Positions 6,939 to 9,971 of a DNA stretch of 9,971 nucleotides are shown here, piece after piece. Numbering within the stretch: the stretch's first letter is position 1; every line of letters starts with the position of its first letter. The DNA lies in assembly GCA_948482415.1 (NCBI GenBank), contig CAOMFZ010000072.1, positions 1-9,971 of the forward strand. The letters are read 5' to 3'. The stretch comes from an uncultured Mailhella sp. GTDB lineage: Bacteria > Desulfobacterota > Desulfovibrionia > Desulfovibrionales > Desulfovibrionaceae. A program made the position numbers and the translations under genes. The notes under the pieces were generated by a model that did not search any database, was not told the origin of the DNA, and worked only from the letters and a program-made list of their open reading frames with translations.

Positions 6939-8156
6939 TTATTTCCACGGTATATTCATATCACTGTTAATAACAGGACCTTTGAGCTCTTCACCAATGG
7001 GTGTGTCATTGAAAACGCCCGTTTCAAGCGCAGAATCCGGAACTTCGCTTTTTCCGGGCACTGTTTCTGTTTCCGGGTTATTGGCAGCAAAACTATACCA
7101 AAAAGAATATATGCCATAATATTCTTTCATAAATGTGCCCAAATAGTTACCGTTTCTGCACACGCCGTCAAAATCCCATGTGCTTTGCGTCTGCAAGTCT
7201 TTAAACGTCTTATTGGTGTCTTTTACAATCACAAGAGGGTCTTTGCCAAACCATACTGTACGGTCAAAAATCCGCACCACGTCAAGATCTTTATCGTGTA
7301 CGGCAACAAGCGCATATTTATCAAAGAAAAAGTTGACTATCCCTTTTTTCTTCACATAATTGACATTAATCGCAATAATTTTTTTATCCAGTTCCAAACC
7401 AATAACCATATCTTTTAAACCCATGCGGTTGTCAATTTCGGAAACAGGATAAATCAGTCTGTCATTAAAATAAAAACTTTCAGGGTCATTATAGGAACCA
7501 TAAGGGTCTTTGCCATAGCGTTTATTAGTGGCACGCGGTGTTAATAAAACTCTGGCATTTGCCTTATCCAAATAAAAATTTTGCGCTTTGCTCCACGTTG
7601 TCCAATAGGAGGGAAGCAAATCAAGCCCCCGTCCCATGAGCGTGCCTAAAAAGCATAAACCATACATTTGAGACCAGCGGCTGTTGGTGTTGATATCCAT
7701 CAGTACGCTGTTGGCATTGTATTGCCTGCCGTCAGCCTGCAATTGCAGATATAAATCATCTTTTCGTGTATTATAGGTGGCAAGAGTTCCGGAAATAGGA
7801 CTGTAAGTTACTGCAAAAGACCTGTCTTGGGCAATCATATTCAGCACTTCATGCCAAACCATAATTTTTTGGGGCAAAATAATAACTTCACGGTCGCGCA
7901 AAGGTTTTAGCCTGCCTGTGGCAATGACAAAAACAGGCTCATTTTCGTCCAAAGCCATGGAAGCCAGACTGACAGAAGTAAAACTGGGGTTTACCAATGG
8001 CTGCAAATCTTTATCAGAAACACCGGTCATCACTAAATGCTCGGCAATATATTCCAGATCCTGCTGTGTTTGCGGAAGTGCATAACTATGTGAATATATA
8101 GTAAAATTACTTGACAGCAATAAAAAAAATGAAAGAAAAAATGTCGTTGACTTCAT
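6939..8156 (-). CDS. Secreted DUF3179 family protein
   Basis: A 405-residue protein with a typical signal peptide (MKSTTFFLSFFLLLSSNFTI, cleavage probably after SYA at about 26), so it should be periplasmic. The mature part matches DUF3179, a family of unknown function. Visible blocks are the LKPLRDREVI region leading to VWHEVLN (100-106), VTYSPISGT (116-124), LMDINTNSRWSQMYG (152-166), LDLLPSYWTTW (178-188), RYGKDPYGSY (213-222) and DNRMG. In relatives I recall, the VTYxPL block has Cys before Pro (TYCPL); here it is Ser118, and no compensating Cys is nearby. The C-terminal ~50 residues (ETETVPGKSE onward) are low-similarity tail. AGGAG (8167-8163) lies six bases before ATG, with a strong promoter just upstream. 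It stands alone, convergent with the dnaE row and beside phage DNA. Function is not known. Confidence 0.85.
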   Translation of the reverse strand: MKSTTFFLSFFLLLSSNFTIYSHSYALPQTQQDLEYIAEHLVMTGVSDKDLQPLVNPSFTSVSLASMALDENEPVFVIATGRLKPLRDREVIILPQKIMVWHEVLNMIAQDRSFAVTYSPISGTLATYNTRKDDLYLQLQADGRQYNANSVLMDINTNSRWSQMYGLCFLGTLMGRGLDLLPSYWTTWSKAQNFYLDKANARVLLTPRATNKRYGKDPYGSYNDPESFYFNDRLIYPVSEIDNRMGLKDMVIGLELDKKIIAINVNYVKKKGIVNFFFDKYALVAVHDKDLDVVRIFDRTVWFGKDPLVIVKDTNKTFKDLQTQSTWDFDGVCRNGNYLGTFMKEYYGIYSFWYSFAANNPETETVPGKSEVPDSALETGVFNDTPIGEELKGPVINSDMNIPWK

Positions 8157-8176
8157 ACTAAACTCCTGACGGAAAT

Positions 8177-8205
8177 AGTATACTTATCTTTATGAAAATA
8201 GTCAA
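8177..8205 (-). promoter_or_regulatory. Sigma-70-like promoter of the DUF3179 gene
   Basis: On the minus strand TTGACT (8205-8200), exactly 17 bases, and TATACT (8182-8177) match five of six consensus positions each. Transcription would start near 8170, giving a leader of about 14 bases that just includes the AGGAG SD. It is the best promoter in the window, and lies within about 20 bases of where phage-like coding begins on the other strand. Confidence 0.65.
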
Positions 8206-8239
8206 AAGCAGGGAGAGGGGAGTTTTGTAAAACGCTATA

Positions 8240-8818
8240 ATGCACTATTTTTATGAATTGGAGCCTAAAGTTGCAAAGAAATTTACCCAGCGCGCCAAAC
8301 AGAGCGCAACGGTAAGCCTGAAACAAATTTTGAAAGAAGAAGGCTTTACGGTCAATTTCCGCCTCACAAGGCAGATGAATGATATTTTGCAGGCAACAAT
8401 TGCCGAAAATGTAAACCTTATCAAAAGCATACACACTGCCTATTTTGAACAGGTGCAGACCATTGTTATGCAGGGTGTGAAAAACGGGCGTGACATGGAT
8501 TATATTCGCAGGGAACTTGTTGACCGCTTTCGCGTTTCAGAACGCAAGGCAAGGATTATAGCCAGAGACCAAACAAACAAGGCTATGCAGGCAATAAGCA
8601 GAGTGCGCAGCCTTGAAGCAGGCATACAGGAGGCAACGTGGGTGCATATTCCCGGCGCTAAAATGAGCCGTGAAACGCATAAACACTTTGACGGCAAGAA
8701 GTTTGATTTGAACAAAGGCATGTATGACCCTGATGTGGGTAAATTTATTATGCCCGGCGAGCTTATCAACTGCAACTGCCGCTTTAAACTCGTTTTGCCG
8801 GATGCGGAGAAGGACTAA
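8240..8818 (+). pseudogene. Phage minor head protein (Mu gpF / SPP1 gp7 family), N-terminally truncated and frameshifted
   Basis: The open frame gives 192 residues with the C-terminal half of a phage head morphogenesis protein (Phage_Mu_F, SPP1 gp7 family), a minor capsid protein that sits near the portal. Visible are FTVNF (36-40), ATIAENVNLIKSI (52-64), the ARDQTNK block (109-114), ATWVHIPGAKMSRETHKHFDGKKFD (132-156) with H147, and PGELINCNCRF (172-182), the classic ending. Family members are usually much longer at the N-terminus. No SD is near ATG 8240. Upstream, the frame at 8224-8247 reads FVKRYNAL, which fits the family sequence before FYELEPK; removing one T from the T5 run at 8248-8252 would join the two frames. 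An in-frame stop lies at 8228-8230 in the 8240 frame. The 5' part and portal gene are missing. The next gene starts three bases after its stop. Confidence 0.82.
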
Positions 8819-8821
8819 GCC

Positions 8822-9958
8822 ATGGCAGAAAAAGAAAGGTGGATAACGCTTAAAAGCGGAAAGAAAGTACAACTCGATGAAAATGGTGTTATTATCGCCG
8901 GTTTTCCCGGTTTTATGGGTAAACATATAAGTAAAATAGGCGAAAAAGAAAAGTCTGTATTGCAGCCTTATGAACAGCCTCGCAAAAAATTTGAAAGTTA
9001 TTTACAGGAAAATAACGGAGATAGGGAAAAAGCAGCCAAACAATTTTTTGATGAAAATTTACGCGATAAATTCATAAGCACAACTATAGACGGAAAAAAT
9101 TCAGATATTCATTTTACAGGTACTTCATGGCAAAAATCGAAAATGAATATTAAAAATCATCCGATAAAAGCAAATTTTTTAGAAGATATTCCTGAAGTTT
9201 TACAACATTATAAAATCAGTGGAGATCCTGATTATACAAGAGATGATTTTTCAAAGTTTCATTATTTTGAACATGTTATAGAAAAAGAAATAAAAGGAAG
9301 AAAAGTAAAGGCAAGAGTAAAAGTTGATGTTGGTACAAGGAAAAATTCAGAAAATGAAAATGAGGTTTATCACTATAAAGCAACAGAAATTACTCAAGAT
9401 ACAAAAAAGCTGGTGCAAGCGCTTGAAGGAAATTATGCCCTAAATGGGACGCCTTCGCGTTTCTCGCAACCAGCTCATGATAAAAATATATGCCCACAAT
9501 ATGAAATTGTCAACATTGAAATAGATATACTGGAAGATGAGCCTATGAACAAAAAAACGGTAATTTTTGACAGCAAAAGCAAGCGCAGTTTTGATATAAA
9601 CGGCTTTATGCATGTGGAGCTTTCCAATCTGACCAAGGAAAGCGTGGATCCCTACTATGGCTATGAGATTGTGAACTCCGAAGCACTGGGTTTTGAGCCG
9701 GAAAAAATCTACTTCGGCTACCGTAAAGGCTCGGAACTGGAAAAAGCTGCACAAAGCTTCAACGGGCTGTCGCTTATGCGCGAACACCATTTTGACAGTG
9801 CGGAAAAGCCCCAGCGTGAGCACAGAGTCGGCTCTGTAGGCACGAACTGCGTATACAATGCACCGTACTTGCAGGCAAGCCTCACCATTACCGACGGTGA
9901 AGCAATTAGAAAAATAGAAAGCGGCGAACGTGTAGAACTTTGTAATGCCCCCTATTAG
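8822..9958 (+). CDS. Phage ORF joining an LPD3-like domain to a truncated DUF2213 protein
   Basis: A 378-residue open frame. Residues 5-40 (WITLKSGKKVQLDENGVI, then GFPGFMGKHIS) form a short module often found at the end of MuF proteins or in proteins encoded next to them. Residues about 95-192 (FTGTSWQKSK, IKANFLEDIPEVL, EKEIKGRKVKARVKVDV, EVYHYKATEI) resemble LPD3, a large polyvalent protein-associated domain of phages and conjugative elements. From M242 (9545) the sequence is the N-terminus of DUF2213, a prohead-associated phage protein: VDPYYGYEI, LMREHHFDSAEKPQREHRVGSVG, LTITDGEAIRKIESGERVEL. It then ends CNAPY-stop where relatives continue SCAYR for some 200 more residues. ATG 9545 has its own SD, so DUF2213 may be a separate, broken gene. 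AAGGA (8810-8814) serves the first start. Domain names rest on remembered similarity. Confidence 0.72.
   Translation: MAEKERWITLKSGKKVQLDENGVIIAGFPGFMGKHISKIGEKEKSVLQPYEQPRKKFESYLQENNGDREKAAKQFFDENLRDKFISTTIDGKNSDIHFTGTSWQKSKMNIKNHPIKANFLEDIPEVLQHYKISGDPDYTRDDFSKFHYFEHVIEKEIKGRKVKARVKVDVGTRKNSENENEVYHYKATEITQDTKKLVQALEGNYALNGTPSRFSQPAHDKNICPQYEIVNIEIDILEDEPMNKKTVIFDSKSKRSFDINGFMHVELSNLTKESVDPYYGYEIVNSEALGFEPEKIYFGYRKGSELEKAAQSFNGLSLMREHHFDSAEKPQREHRVGSVGTNCVYNAPYLQASLTITDGEAIRKIESGERVELCNAPY
9532..9536 (+). promoter_or_regulatory. Internal ribosome binding site for a separate DUF2213 start
   Basis: GGAAG lies eight bases before ATG 9545, the position where DUF2213 proteins normally begin (MNKKTVIFDSKSKRSFDINGF). 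The ATG is followed by A, giving ATGA, the usual stop-start overlap of phage genes, but the upstream frame does not use that TGA. This suggests that two adjacent genes have been joined or are read both ways. Confidence 0.55.
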
Positions 9959-9971
9959 TCAAGCAACTTGT

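Larger units (their letters stand above)
8206..9940 (+). mobile_element. Decayed prophage remnant (head-module fragment)
   Basis: The order minor head protein (MuF), LPD3-type protein, DUF2213 matches the middle of a tailed-phage head operon, normally preceded by terminase and portal genes and followed by the major capsid gene. Only the C-terminal half of MuF and the N-terminal third of DUF2213 remain, the MuF frame is broken, and host-type DNA (the DUF3179 promoter) begins directly to the left. The left edge lies between about 8206 and 8224; similarity to DUF2213 ends at about 9940, and what follows to 9971 is not recognisable. No integrase, att core or tRNA is visible. Confidence 0.65.

Noticed and set aside
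6921..6976. Bidirectional terminator between the convergent genes, including CTGTTA-A-TAACAG at 6964-6976
   Set aside because: The 18-base gap has no GC-rich stem, and the palindrome lies inside the DUF3179 coding end with a one-base centre that cannot form a hairpin.
8153..8434. Leftward 93-residue open frame opposite the MuF fragment
   Set aside because: It has no SD, is antisense to recognisable MuF coding sequence, and overlaps the DUF3179 promoter and start.
1..9971. tRNA or rRNA genes, CRISPR arrays, insertion sequences, integrase or att sites
   Set aside because: Reading both strands gave no cloverleaf, no regularly spaced repeats, no transposase and no integrase; the phage fragment carries only head-module parts.

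Overview
The window looks like the chromosome of a low-to-moderate GC (about 40% by eye) Gram-negative bacterium. A DnaE that starts like the bacterial PHP-type replicase, a YmdB-type phosphoesterase, a lone QueD and a DUF3179 lipoprotein-like secreted protein would fit a Desulfovibrionaceae-like deltaproteobacterium. That assignment is an inference from gene content and remembered family resemblance, not a measured match.

Layout. Positions 1-2248 hold a leftward gene row: a 55-residue single-pass membrane protein (2248-2081), an HD-domain phosphohydrolase (2063-1290), a YmdB-family metallophosphoesterase (1208-402) and the N-terminal third of an L-asparaginase running off the left edge (377 to <1). 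Spacings are short and each gene except the HD gene has a clear Shine-Dalgarno (SD) site. A divergent control region (2249-2365) carries two small inverted repeats and promoter-like hexamers facing both ways. Positions 2366-6920 hold a rightward row: dnaE (replicative DNA polymerase III alpha), queD (queuosine/7-deazaguanine precursor synthesis) and a methyltransferase-like protein without a visible SAM-binding motif I. It converges tail to tail, with an 18-base gap, on a leftward secreted DUF3179 protein (8156-6939) that has its own good promoter.

From about 8220 to 9940 lies a fragment of a tailed-phage head module: a Mu gpF/SPP1 gp7-type minor head protein missing its N-terminal part and frameshifted at a T run, followed by an ORF that joins an LPD3-like domain to the first ~130 residues of a DUF2213 phage protein. 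The DUF2213 homology stops abruptly at about 9940. The portal gene expected upstream is absent, so this is read as a decayed prophage remnant placed directly beside the DUF3179 promoter.

The housekeeping half is ordinary. The parts worth a second look are the phage remnant (frameshift, in-frame domain fusion, AT-rich insert), the small membrane protein, the pairing of two phosphoesterase-type genes in one operon, and the DUF3179 and methyltransferase proteins that lack expected motif residues. I did not find a convincing new defence or mobile system.
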